The translations under genes and the position numbers were made by a program. A DNA stretch of 64,000 nucleotides from Anaeromonas frigoriresistens. GTDB taxonomy: Bacteria > Bacillota > Clostridia > Tissierellales > SIT17. Shown here piece after piece: positions 51,730 to 60,061 of the stretch. Location: the NCBI RefSeq assembly GCF_016820655.1, contig NZ_WSFT01000016.1:62001-126000 (forward strand), written 5' to 3'. How positions within the stretch are numbered: the first letter of the stretch is position 1; each line of letters begins with the position of its first letter. The notes under the pieces were generated by a model. It did no database searches and was not told where the DNA came from. It saw only the letters and a program-made list of their open reading frames with translations.

Positions 51730-53572
51730 TATTTATGCCATACTTTTTTAATTTATCGTAAAAACTTGTTTTCTTAATACCTAATAACTTCATTGCTTTC
51801 TTTTTATCTCCTTTAGTTATTCTTAATGTTTTAACTATATGATTCTTTTCAGCTTCTATAATAGCTTCTTTTAAATTTAATAAATCTTTATTTTTCTCAT
51901 CAAATTCTATATGAATATTCCGAGACATTATAGTATTACCATCAGTTAAATTAATAGCTCTTTCTAATATATTTTCTAATTCTCTTATATTACCTGGCCA
52001 GGAATAAGTTAATAATTTATTTAAAGCTTCGGAAGAAAGTCTCTTAATTTTAGTTCCAGCTTTATAACATACTTTGGGTAATAATTGATAGACTAATGAG
52101 TATATATCTTCTTTTCTTTCTCGTAAGGGAGGTATTCGTATAGGGAAAACATTAATTCTATAATATAAATCTTCTCTAAAGTTTCCCTTTAAAACCTCTT
52201 TTTCTAGATTTTTATTTGTTGCAGCTATTATTCTAACATCAACATGTATTTTTTTAGCTCCTCCAACTTTATAAAAACTTTTATTTTGAAGAACTTGTAG
52301 GAGTTTAACTTGCATTGCTGGAGATATCTCCCCGATTTCATCAAGAAATATTGTACCTTTATCAGCTAGTTCAAAATATCCTTTTTTCCCTTCAGATTTA
52401 GCTCCAGTAAAGGCTCCTTTTTCATATCCAAAAAGTTCACTTTCAAGTAAACTTTCTGGTATTCCTCCACAATTTACAGCTATAAAAGGGTTGTCCTTTC
52501 TATCACTTACATTATGAATTTCCTTTGCTAGAAGGCTTTTTCCAGTTCCACTTTCTCCAAATATCAGTAATGTTGAATTAGTTTTAGAAGCTTTATATGC
52601 TAATCTCTTTATATTTGTAATTTTTGAACTTTCTCCTATAATATTAGGAAAAATCTTTGACAAGTCTATTTCCCCTATAAATTTCTTTTGCATTGTTTCT
52701 ATTTTAATTAAGGCATCATCTCTTTCTTTTATAACTCTTCTTATCTCAGAAAGATCTTCTACCTTGAGTAAGGCACCTACTCTTTTATTAGATTTATTGA
52801 TAGGAATAAAAGTACAAGATGTAGGTCTACCATTAATTTCTATGAATTTGTCTGTGAAAGAAATATCTTTTTCTTCTGCAGATTTTATAAATTCTTTTAT
52901 TTCCGGTATATACCCATGGATATCAAATATATTCTTACCAATTACCTCCACTAACTTACTCCCTTTACCTTTTTCCATAAACTTATTGCCTAAAAATATA
53001 TCGTGAATACTTTCTTTTCTTATAGTATATCCTTTACCTTGATAAAACTTTATATCTTGAGTATTTCTATCTAATATAACCATATGACCAATAGCTTTAA
53101 TATATTCCATTTCATACATATGTCCATTTATTTGAATCTTAGTAGCCTTATTATTAAAATCAATAGTTATTCTTATTTTATTTTTTAGAAATTCTGTATT
53201 TATCTCTAAATTTTTATGGTCATTATAACTTTTTAGAACTTTATATATAGGTTTGATTTTATCATCTTTATATACACCTATCCCAGCTATAGCATCTCCT
53301 AGCTCTATCTCTCCATCATTAATTCCTATATAGGATAGATCACTAGGCGTTAATTCACCATCATCTTGTCCTAAATTATTATTTGCAATTATGACAATAT
53401 CTCCTTCTTTTATTTGGCCCCCTTTATGTCCTATCCCTGAATCGTATATTATTCCAAATATTTCCTTAGCTCTCTTATTATATAGTTGAATATCACCTTT
53501 ATTATCAATAAAAATAAGTCCTTCGTTTGCTTCATCAGTAATAGAGTTAGTCAATTCTTTATTAAAAATCAA
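51722..53572 (-). CDS. Sigma-54-dependent activator (PAS, AAA, Fis-type HTH)
   Basis: 616 residues. An N-terminal PAS-like start (LIFIDNKGDIQLYNKRAKEI), a second PAS-like part near 215-300, then the AAA core with Walker A (IFGESGTGKSLLAKEIH), the sigma-54-contacting GAFTGA motif, FLDEIGEIS, and a C-terminal Fis-type helix (KGDKKKAMKLLGIKKTSFYDKLKKYG). The start is TTG at 53572, 8 bases after AAGGAG; the GTG at 53581 is too close. It lies immediately upstream of lysA on the same strand, and the -24/-12 promoter with TTCCG repeats follows it. The effector is unknown. Confidence 0.93.
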   Translation of the reverse strand: MIFNKELTNSITDEANEGLIFIDNKGDIQLYNKRAKEIFGIIYDSGIGHKGGQIKEGDIVIIANNNLGQDDGELTPSDLSYIGINDGEIELGDAIAGIGVYKDDKIKPIYKVLKSYNDHKNLEINTEFLKNKIRITIDFNNKATKIQINGHMYEMEYIKAIGHMVILDRNTQDIKFYQGKGYTIRKESIHDIFLGNKFMEKGKGSKLVEVIGKNIFDIHGYIPEIKEFIKSAEEKDISFTDKFIEINGRPTSCTFIPINKSNKRVGALLKVEDLSEIRRVIKERDDALIKIETMQKKFIGEIDLSKIFPNIIGESSKITNIKRLAYKASKTNSTLLIFGESGTGKSLLAKEIHNVSDRKDNPFIAVNCGGIPESLLESELFGYEKGAFTGAKSEGKKGYFELADKGTIFLDEIGEISPAMQVKLLQVLQNKSFYKVGGAKKIHVDVRIIAATNKNLEKEVLKGNFREDLYYRINVFPIRIPPLRERKEDIYSLVYQLLPKVCYKAGTKIKRLSSEALNKLLTYSWPGNIRELENILERAINLTDGNTIMSRNIHIEFDEKNKDLLNLKEAIIEAEKNHIVKTLRITKGDKKKAMKLLGIKKTSFYDKLKKYGINTP

Positions 53573-53587
53573 TTTATTCACTCCTTA

Positions 53588-53619
53588 TTAAAAAGGTGAT
53601 CCCTTTTAGAATCACCTTT
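53588..53619 (-). terminator. Terminator after the ZIP transporter gene
   Basis: The stem AAAGGTGAT/ATCACCTTT with a 10-base loop and TTTTTAATAA tail, 15 bases before the activator start. Confidence 0.8.
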
Positions 53620-53625
53620 AATTAT

Positions 53626-54438
53626 CTATATAAATAATAGTAAACTTAATGACATAACTATCATTCCAAGTATAAGACCGTATATCGAAATATGATGTTC
53701 TCCATATTTTTGAGCAGCAGGTAATAATTCATCTAATGAAATATACACCATTATTCCAGCGACCATTCCAAATAATATACCAAAGGTTAGATCATTAAAG
53801 AAACTTGATAACAACAGATATCCTACCAAAGCACCTAATGGCTCTGAAAGACCCGATGCAAAAGAATAATAAAATGCTTTTCTTTTATTTCCTGTGGCGT
53901 AATATAGAGGTATTGAAACAGCAATCCCCTCAGGAATATTATGAATTGCTACAGCTACAGCAATAGGTATACCTAATGTAGGATCTTTTAATGCAGCCGT
54001 AAAAGTTGCTAAACCTTCTGGAAAGTTATGTATTGCTATTGCTAATGCAGACATTAGTCCCATTCTTTTTAAACTATTTTTATTTTCTATATCTTTACTA
54101 TCTGCATTATCTACAGCTTCTATAGTCTGAACATTATGAGGATTTTCGAAACTTGGTACTAATTTGTCTATTATAGCTATTAAAAATATACCTCCAAAAA
54201 ATGATAATACCGTTATCCAACTTCCCGTCTTTAAACCAAGTACATCTACTAATGATTCTTTTGCTTTTACAAAGATTTCTACAAAAGAGACATATATCAT
54301 CACTCCAGCAGAAAAACCCAAAGAAGCAGATAAAAATTTAGTGTTAGTTTTTTTAGTAAAAAAAGCTAGAGCACTACCTATACCAGTAGACAATCCTGCG
54401 AATACAGTAAGTCCAAATGCAAATAAAACAGGATTCAT
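53626..54438 (-). CDS. ZIP family metal transporter (ZupT-like)
   Basis: A 270-residue membrane transporter for zinc and other divalent metals. Eight membrane segments; helix IV carries [10 protein letters not shown] and helix [15 protein letters not shown], the paired metal-binding motifs of ZIP proteins. A variable charged loop ([11 protein letters not shown]) precedes helix IV. The ATG at 54438 follows AGGAGGTG; an upstream GTG overlaps the site. Confidence 0.93.
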   Translation of the reverse strand: MNPVLFAFGLTVFAGLSTGIGSALAFFTKKTNTKFLSASLGFSAGVMIYVSFVEIFVKAKESLVDVLGLKTGSWITVLSFFGGIFLIAIIDKLVPSFENPHNVQTIEAVDNADSKDIENKNSLKRMGLMSALAIAIHNFPEGLATFTAALKDPTLGIPIAVAVAIHNIPEGIAVSIPLYYATGNKRKAFYYSFASGLSEPLGALVGYLLLSSFFNDLTFGILFGMVAGIMVYISLDELLPAAQKYGEHHISIYGLILGMIVMSLSLLLFI

Positions 54439-54510
54439 GATTTTCACCTCCTATTGTATAATATCTATAATCATATTATAGTATATACCAATTTTTTTTA
54501 TTAATATAGC

Positions 54511-54562
54511 TATAATATAAAAACACTTTGTATTTTAAAATACAAAGTGTTTTTATATTATA
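54511..54562 (-). terminator. Perfect 52-base palindrome at the end of the permease operon
   Basis: Two exact 26-base arms meet at 54536/54537. The stop codon of the second permease gene (54558-54560) is inside. The core AAAACACTTTGTATTTT plus U-rich arm acts as terminator on the minus strand. Confidence 0.8.
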
Positions 54563-55088
54563 TGATTTTTTCTTTAGGATTTATTTCTTCTATATTAATA
54601 TTATTTGATATTATTTTAGCCATAATCATAATAGAAATCACAGTTAAAATCCATCTTACTATCATAAATTTAAATCCAATAAATTTAATTTCATTAGCTA
54701 AAAGAGGGATCTTTATTACAGCCCAAGAGCTAATAATAATTACTATATTAGATATACTTGCTCCTTTTTTTAATAGAGCACTAGCCATAGGAAAAGCTGC
54801 ATATATAGGTCCAGCAGATATACTTCCTAAGATAAAGGATAATAAAATACCTTTTTTACCAGAATTATCTCCTAATCTATCTATAATAACTTTTTTTGGT
54901 ACCCACACATCTATTAGAGTTATTGCTATAAATATGATAGGCATTACCAGCAGCATCTCTTTGATATAGTAACTACTATTATTCAAAGATGTACTTGCTA
55001 AATTGATATTAAACAGAGTTATAATTAGATATATAGATATGATAAATATAAGAAACTTATTCTTCTTAAAGAATTTTAGTCCCCTCAA
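54558..55088 (-). CDS. Split permease (ArsP/YraQ-like), second half
   Basis: A 176-residue membrane protein with five hydrophobic segments (FILGSISAGPIYAAFPMASALLK is the characteristic part, followed by SNIVIIISSWAVIKIPLLANE). It resembles half of the PF03773-type permease family. It overlaps the first half by 4 bases. The family includes organoarsenical and thiol-compound permeases; the substrate here is unknown. Confidence 0.78.
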   Translation of the reverse strand: MRGLKFFKKNKFLIFIISIYLIITLFNINLASTSLNNSSYYIKEMLLVMPIIFIAITLIDVWVPKKVIIDRLGDNSGKKGILLSFILGSISAGPIYAAFPMASALLKKGASISNIVIIISSWAVIKIPLLANEIKFIGFKFMIVRWILTVISIMIMAKIISNNINIEEINPKEKII

Positions 55089-55567
55089 ATAATCACCCCC
55101 ATAACAATAGAGATAATAATAGCAAATCCAAAACTCAACAGATTTCTTTGTATAGAGAACTTAAAGCCAAATCTTTCTTTTTCTATTGGAAAAGTAACTA
55201 CTCCTACCATAGTTAGAGTTGTAAGAAACCCTGCAATTGGAGCAATATTTGCTCCAGCATCTATTAGAGATCCAGCTAATGGAAAAGCAACAAAGGCTGG
55301 AATTAATGTTATACTACCTACAATAGTCGAGAATATCGTAGAAAGATAAATATTTGATTCTCCCATTATTTTCTTTATCATGTCTGGAGGTATTATTGCT
55401 AATATTAGTCCTATTAGCAATAATACACCAAATATACTACCAAACATATTTTTCATCATTTTCATATTTTTTTTCATGGATTTTAATGTTTTATCTTTAT
55501 CCTTAATAAAAGATATTAGTAACCCTATTATTGAAATGATTAAAAATATAATACTAAATATATCCAT
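55085..55567 (-). CDS. Split permease (ArsP/YraQ-like), first half
   Basis: A 160-residue membrane protein with four hydrophobic segments. The segment SITLIPAFVAFPLAGSLIDAGANIAP parallels the FPMASALLKKGAS part of the next gene, so each is a half of an inverted-repeat-like permease. It begins 4 bases after the cupin gene. The two halves together would make one full-size transporter. Confidence 0.78.
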   Translation of the reverse strand: MDIFSIIFLIISIIGLLISFIKDKDKTLKSMKKNMKMMKNMFGSIFGVLLLIGLILAIIPPDMIKKIMGESNIYLSTIFSTIVGSITLIPAFVAFPLAGSLIDAGANIAPIAGFLTTLTMVGVVTFPIEKERFGFKFSIQRNLLSFGFAIIISIVMGVII

Positions 55568-55571
55568 ATTC

Positions 55572-55892
55572 TTATCTCATATCACTAGGATTAGGGGCTT
55601 TTATTACGAATATCTCAAGTAATTCATCATTTTTGTTATTTACATTCATCAATGTTTTATATGGAATGTTTATTATACTTCCCTTGTCATGTTTCTGCTC
55701 TTCTTGATCATCTAATTGTAAAGATAATTCTCCTCTTATTACAATCATATATACATTAGAGTTGGCATTATGCTGAGGTAAGCCCTCTCCCTTTGGAAAT
55801 ATCATATGATTTAAATGAAGATTATCATCATTTACAATCTTTTCTACTGTCTTTTCCCTGCTATCACTAAATTTATAAATTTTTTCAATCAT
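55572..55892 (-). CDS. Small cupin-domain protein
   Basis: A 106-residue single cupin barrel (HLNHMIFPKGEGLPQHNANS, NVYMIVIRGELSLQLDDQEE, GSIINIPYKTLMNVNN). Histidines for a metal site are partly kept (LPQHNAN). AAAGGAGG precedes the ATG at 55892; the longer frame upstream runs through the promoter and is not credible. It heads the cupin-permease-permease operon. Confidence 0.85.
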   Translation of the reverse strand: MIEKIYKFSDSREKTVEKIVNDDNLHLNHMIFPKGEGLPQHNANSNVYMIVIRGELSLQLDDQEEQKHDKGSIINIPYKTLMNVNNKNDELLEIFVIKAPNPSDMR

Positions 55893-55925
55893 TAAAATTC
55901 CTCCTTTATATTTACTTTCATATTT

Positions 55926-55931
55926 ATTATA
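55926..55931 (-). promoter_or_regulatory. -10 element of the cupin-permease promoter
   Basis: TATAAT on the minus strand with a poor -35 at the right distance, so an activator is expected. Confidence 0.5.
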
Positions 55932-55953
55932 ATTATTTATATAACTTAAATCT

Positions 55954-55967
55954 GTAACCATGGTTAC
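55954..55967. promoter_or_regulatory. Palindromic operator GTAACCATGGTTAC
   Basis: A perfect 14-base palindrome between the divergent cupin and Crp/Fnr genes. Its centre is 41.5 bases upstream of the predicted cupin transcription start, the standard class II Crp/Fnr position. It resembles operators of HcpR-like Crp/Fnr regulators in clostridia as I remember them. Confidence 0.65.
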
Positions 55968-55995
55968 GAAAGGATGATTTTTTATTACTTCTAAA

Positions 55996-56655
55996 TTGTA
56001 TATTAACATTATCCAGTCAAATTCTTTATTTAAGAACTTATCAAAAGAAAAACTAGAAAAGTTATTTAATGAGGATGATCTTTCTATAAAAAAGTATTCA
56101 ACAAATGAAATAATTTATTTTCAAAATGAGGAATGCAAATCCTTCGATATATTACTTTCTGGAAAGTTAGTAGTACAAAATCTAGATCAAAATGGAAATA
56201 TATTAACTATCACTAATTTTTACCCTGGAGATTCTTTTGGAGGTCACTTGATATTTGCTGATAATAATTTTTATCCCATGAATGTAATTTCTAAGTCTGA
56301 TTCAGTAATATTAAAAATGAAAAAATCATTAGTTTTGAAATTATGTCAGACAGATAGCAATTTCTTATCGGAAATTTTAAGATCTATTTCTAATAAAACT
56401 ATTATTATAAGTAATAAAATTCATGATATATCATTAAAAACTATTAGGGCATGTATATTAGATTATTTGAAATATGAATATAACCTTCAAAATTCTTTAA
56501 CATTAAAACTTAGTATGACTAAAAAAGAATGGGCAGAAAAAATAGGAGTACACAGACCTTCTCTTTCTAGAGAACTTATGAAAATGAAACGTGAAGGTTT
56601 AATTGATTATACAAGGAAATCAATAACAATAAAAAAAAGAGATATACTAAATTAA
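55996..56655 (+). CDS. Crp/Fnr family transcriptional regulator
   Basis: 219 residues: an N-terminal cyclic-nucleotide-binding-like sensor domain (SFDILLSGKLVVQNLDQNGN, NFYPGDSFGGHLIFADNNFY), a long dimerisation helix and a C-terminal winged helix with recognition helix HRPSLSRELMKMKREGLI. The FNR N-terminal cysteine cluster is absent, so it does not sense oxygen by that iron-sulfur centre. The only usual start is TTG at 55996 and it has no good ribosome-binding site (AAAGGA lies too far upstream), so the start is unsure. It is divergent from the cupin-permease operon with a palindrome between them. Confidence 0.88.
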   Translation: MYINIIQSNSLFKNLSKEKLEKLFNEDDLSIKKYSTNEIIYFQNEECKSFDILLSGKLVVQNLDQNGNILTITNFYPGDSFGGHLIFADNNFYPMNVISKSDSVILKMKKSLVLKLCQTDSNFLSEILRSISNKTIIISNKIHDISLKTIRACILDYLKYEYNLQNSLTLKLSMTKKEWAEKIGVHRPSLSRELMKMKREGLIDYTRKSITIKKRDILN

Positions 56656-56676
56656 TATAGAATATCTCCTTATCTT

Positions 56677-57504
56677 TTATTTACTATTAAGTATCGTCAA
56701 TATTATTTCAGGTCTATTAAGTATTCTTTGAGGAAATATACTATTACCTAATCCTCTGCTTACTATGAGACGGGTTTTTCCTTCAAGATATACTCCACTA
56801 TCATACTTAGGTAATAACCCTTGACCAGGAGATAATAGCCCTCCTATCACAGGCAACCTAATTTGTCCTCCATGAGCATGTCCTGAAAATACTAAATCAA
56901 AAGGATACTTACTATAATAATCTATATAGCTAGGTCTATGAGCTAATAAAATATTTATATCCTTTTCTTCCAATTGAAACTTAGATAATGTTGCAGATAT
57001 ATTTTCACCATATAACCCTTGAATAGAACTGTCTCTTAAACCAACAATACTCAACTCATAACCATTCTTTGAAACAGTCTTTTTACTATCTTCTAAAATA
57101 TCAATATTTATTTTTTTAAGCTCCTTATATAGATCCAAATATCTCTCAGTTCTTTCCTCATGATTGCCAGTTATATAATATACTTCAGCTAACTTAGATG
57201 CCCTATCTAATAAAGCGATCCCATTATCTATGCCTTTTCTTCTACTATCTATCAAATCTCCTGTGAAAAATATAATATCTGGATTTAAATTCTCAAGTAT
57301 CCTAATTATTTTATCTTGATTATCTCCAAACTTTTTATTGTGTAAATCAGATAAATGGACTATTCGATAGCCTTCAAATCCCCCTATATCTTTATCTAAG
57401 TCTACTTCTATCTTGGTTACTTCTATTAAATTATTTTCTAAATATAAAAACACTACTATTAGTATAAATATAATTACTCCTATAATAATCATAATTTGCT
57501 TCAA
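56677..57504 (-). CDS. Membrane-anchored metallophosphoesterase (YkuE-like)
   Basis: 275 residues with an N-terminal membrane segment (IIIGVIIFILIVVFLYL). Calcineurin-like motifs: IVHLSDLHNKKFG, FFTGDLIDSRRKG, YITGNHEERTE, LLAHRPSYI and FSGHAHGGQIRLP. Such proteins hydrolyse phosphoesters at the outer membrane face; the substrate is unknown. The start is TTG behind GGAGG. Confidence 0.9.
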   Translation of the reverse strand: MKQIMIIIGVIIFILIVVFLYLENNLIEVTKIEVDLDKDIGGFEGYRIVHLSDLHNKKFGDNQDKIIRILENLNPDIIFFTGDLIDSRRKGIDNGIALLDRASKLAEVYYITGNHEERTERYLDLYKELKKINIDILEDSKKTVSKNGYELSIVGLRDSSIQGLYGENISATLSKFQLEEKDINILLAHRPSYIDYYSKYPFDLVFSGHAHGGQIRLPVIGGLLSPGQGLLPKYDSGVYLEGKTRLIVSRGLGNSIFPQRILNRPEIILTILNSK

Positions 57505-57531
57505 TATTATCCTCCTTAAATTTGATCTATC

Positions 57532-58584
57532 TTATAACCATTTCTTTCTTTTAAAGAAGGTCACCATACCCCCACACACAATAATTGATATAACCCAAAA
57601 TAGAGGATAACTCCATCTTTCATCTAATTCTGGCATATGTACAAAATTCATTCCATATACTCCTGTTATAAATGTTAAAGGGATAAAAATAGTAGAGTAT
57701 AAAGTTAGTGTGGTCATTATCTCATTCATCCTATTGCTGGTAGCCGACATATTTGTATCAAATAAACCATTAATCGTTTCTCTATATATCATTATATAAT
57801 CCATTATTTGAGCTACATGATCATTTACATCTTTAAAATATTCTTTCACATCAGATGTTATTAAAGAAACTCTGTTTATCAATTCAAAAAGGATATCTCT
57901 TATTGGCCACACTGATGTTTTAACCACCATTAACTCTTTTCTAAGTTTATATATATCCTTTAATTTATCATCGTAATTTTCCTCTATAATTGAGATTTCT
58001 ACTTTATCTATCATAGTCTGTAATTCTTTTAATAATAAATAATTATTATCAACAATATTATCTATAAGAGAATATAATAAATAATCTGCTCCATATTTTT
58101 TAATATCAGAGTCTACACTCTCTATCCTATTTCTTACCTTATCAAATATATCCCCTTCTCTTTCTTGAAAGGTTAATAAAAAATTATCTTTTAATACAAA
58201 AGAAACCTGTTCCTCTTCAATTTTAAACTCTTCTTTATTAAAGGATAACATTTTTAAAACTATAAAAACATAGTTACTATTATAATCTATTTTAGGTCTT
58301 TGTCCTATACTTAATATATCTTCTAGTAATAAATTATTTATCTCAAATCTTTCCCCTATTTCATCAATCTGATTTGTATCATTTAATCCATATATATTTA
58401 ACCAATTAATATCTTCTTTCATAAAAGAAATAGATTCAATATTATCCTGTCGTTCTTTCTTATAAGATTCATCATTATAGGTTATTAATTCCAATATAGT
58501 TTTATCTCTTGTTTTATTACCTGTATAAGTTAATGTTCCAGGGGCTTTACCAATTTTTTTTAAATTAAAATTAGATGGTCTCAT
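57532..58584 (-). CDS. corA: CorA family Mg2+/Co2+ transporter
   Basis: 350 residues: a large cytoplasmic domain with a long helix and two C-terminal membrane helices. The selectivity motif YGMNF lies at the end of the first membrane helix (FIPLTFITGVYGMNF), followed by the MPEL loop. Good GGAGG site. It precedes the phosphoesterase gene by 27 bases on the same strand. Confidence 0.95.
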   Translation of the reverse strand: MRPSNFNLKKIGKAPGTLTYTGNKTRDKTILELITYNDESYKKERQDNIESISFMKEDINWLNIYGLNDTNQIDEIGERFEINNLLLEDILSIGQRPKIDYNSNYVFIVLKMLSFNKEEFKIEEEQVSFVLKDNFLLTFQEREGDIFDKVRNRIESVDSDIKKYGADYLLYSLIDNIVDNNYLLLKELQTMIDKVEISIIEENYDDKLKDIYKLRKELMVVKTSVWPIRDILFELINRVSLITSDVKEYFKDVNDHVAQIMDYIMIYRETINGLFDTNMSATSNRMNEIMTTLTLYSTIFIPLTFITGVYGMNFVHMPELDERWSYPLFWVISIIVCGGMVTFFKRKKWL

Positions 58585-58628
58585 AAATACCTCCAGTAGT
58601 TTTGTATTTTAGATTTATACCCTAAATG

Positions 58629-58680
58629 AGATAAAATAAAGAGTTTTAATCTCTAGAGATTAAAACTCTTTATTTTATCT
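58629..58680 (-). terminator. Perfect 52-base palindrome after the sortase gene
   Basis: Two exact 26-base arms meeting at CTCT/AGAG (58654/58655). The sortase stop codon (58670-58672) is in the 5' arm. The minus-strand 3' arm ends TCTTTATTTTATCT. Confidence 0.75.
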
Positions 58681-59263
58681 CCCCTTTAATTATCAGCCTA
58701 GAAGAAGGATCAGTGCTATAATCACAAGTAATTAGTGTTATAGTTTTTCTATTTCTATCACCTTCAATAACCCATACATCATCAGGAGAAACTATAAGTT
58801 TTTCATATACTATGTATTTAAATTTTTCTTTCTCATTACTTAATTCCAATATGTCCCCTATATTAACTTCATCTAATCTATTAAAATTACTTCCATAGGT
58901 TCTACTATTATGTCCTGCAATAACATAATTACCTTCCTGTCCCATAGGGGCAGTATTATTCATTTTTGCTACCGATATATTTAAGTTACTTTTTGTTGCT
59001 CCTATTAATATAGGTTGATTAAAATCTATTTTCTTAATTTTTAGAACTCCATCAATATTTTTAGATATATATTCATTTCTTTTCTTATCTTCTATCATAT
59101 TAGTTTCAATATTATTATTAACTTCTATTCTCGATAAATCTTCTTGCCATTGTTCTAAAATATCCTTTTGTTTATCTGTATAATAGTAGAATTTTAATTT
59201 AGGATACATAATAAAAGAAATACCTAATACTATTAACATTATCCCTAATATCCGTAACTTCAC
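58670..59263 (-). CDS. Class D sortase
   Basis: A 197-residue membrane-anchored transpeptidase (anchor near ILGIMLIVLGISFIMYP). Catalytic histidine in YVIAGHNSRT, cysteine in TLITCDYST and arginine in SSRLIIKG. The size fits class D. It follows, by 13 bases, a gene for an LPKTGE-type surface protein, which is its likely only local substrate. Confidence 0.93.
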   Translation of the reverse strand: MKLRILGIMLIVLGISFIMYPKLKFYYYTDKQKDILEQWQEDLSRIEVNNNIETNMIEDKKRNEYISKNIDGVLKIKKIDFNQPILIGATKSNLNISVAKMNNTAPMGQEGNYVIAGHNSRTYGSNFNRLDEVNIGDILELSNEKEKFKYIVYEKLIVSPDDVWVIEGDRNRKTITLITCDYSTDPSSRLIIKGEIK

Positions 59264-59276
59264 TTATACTTCCCCT

Positions 59277-59879
59277 TTAGTTTACTTTCTTCTTTTTAAA
59301 AAGTAAGAAAGCCCCTGTTCCTAATGCTAATACGCCTATAGTATATATTAAAATGGGAATATCTTCACCTGTTTTAGGCAGTACTCCACTATCTTTTGAT
59401 TTTGCTGTAAATACCCAATTAAATTCTACTTCTTTATTTTGATATTCATTTCCAGTTTCAGGTCCTGGTAAATGAATTGTAGCTACTAATTCTTTAATTG
59501 TATCTATATCTAAATTACCTAAAGAAATACTCATATCTTCTAAATCAGACATCTTACCTATATATATTTGTTCACTGCCATAATTCAATGTCAATTCCAG
59601 TTGTTCAAATAAATCAATTTTCTGCTTCTTACCTACTCTTTCTAATCCTATAGATACCTCTAGAGGATCCTTACCATTATTTATTATAGTAAGCTTTGAT
59701 TTCTCTGTATCTCCAGGTTTTAACGTAGTCAAATCAAAGGACTTAGTACTAGGTTCTACAATTAGTCCTTCTTTTTCTCTAATTATCTTAACGTCATCTG
59801 AAAATACTGTAGTAGTCAAAGTAGTAAAGAATAATACAATTACTAAAATTATAAGACCTATTTTTTTCTTTTTTACCAT
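59277..59879 (-). CDS. LPXTG-anchored surface protein, sortase substrate
   Basis: 200 residues: signal peptide (IGLIILVIVLFFTTLTTTVFS), one beta-sandwich domain (residues about 40-165; a pattern like Ig or TasA-type folds, FDLTTLKPGDTEKSKLTIIN), and a C-terminal sorting signal with LPKTGE, a hydrophobic stretch and a KKKK tail. The sortase gene follows directly. The role is unknown; it could be a surface or biofilm matrix protein. Confidence 0.88.
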   Translation of the reverse strand: MVKKKKIGLIILVIVLFFTTLTTTVFSDDVKIIREKEGLIVEPSTKSFDLTTLKPGDTEKSKLTIINNGKDPLEVSIGLERVGKKQKIDLFEQLELTLNYGSEQIYIGKMSDLEDMSISLGNLDIDTIKELVATIHLPGPETGNEYQNKEVEFNWVFTAKSKDSGVLPKTGEDIPILIYTIGVLALGTGAFLLFKKKKVN

Positions 59880-60021
59880 ATAGAATGACCCACTTTCTCA
59901 TTTATTCAATTTTTAAGATACATTTATGTTTTACTTCTATGATTATTAACATTACTTATATGTTTATACATCCCTTATTAATTCTATTACTTGTCCAGGG
60001 GATTTATTCTATATTTTTATA

Positions 60022-60061
60022 TACTAAAAAAGATATAGGTTAACCTATATCTTTTTTAGTA
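60022..60061 (-). terminator. Perfect 40-base palindrome after the formamidase gene
   Basis: Arms of 20 bases meet at AGGTT/AACCT; the minus-strand arm ends with TTTTTTAGT. It begins right after the stop codon at 60062. Confidence 0.8.
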
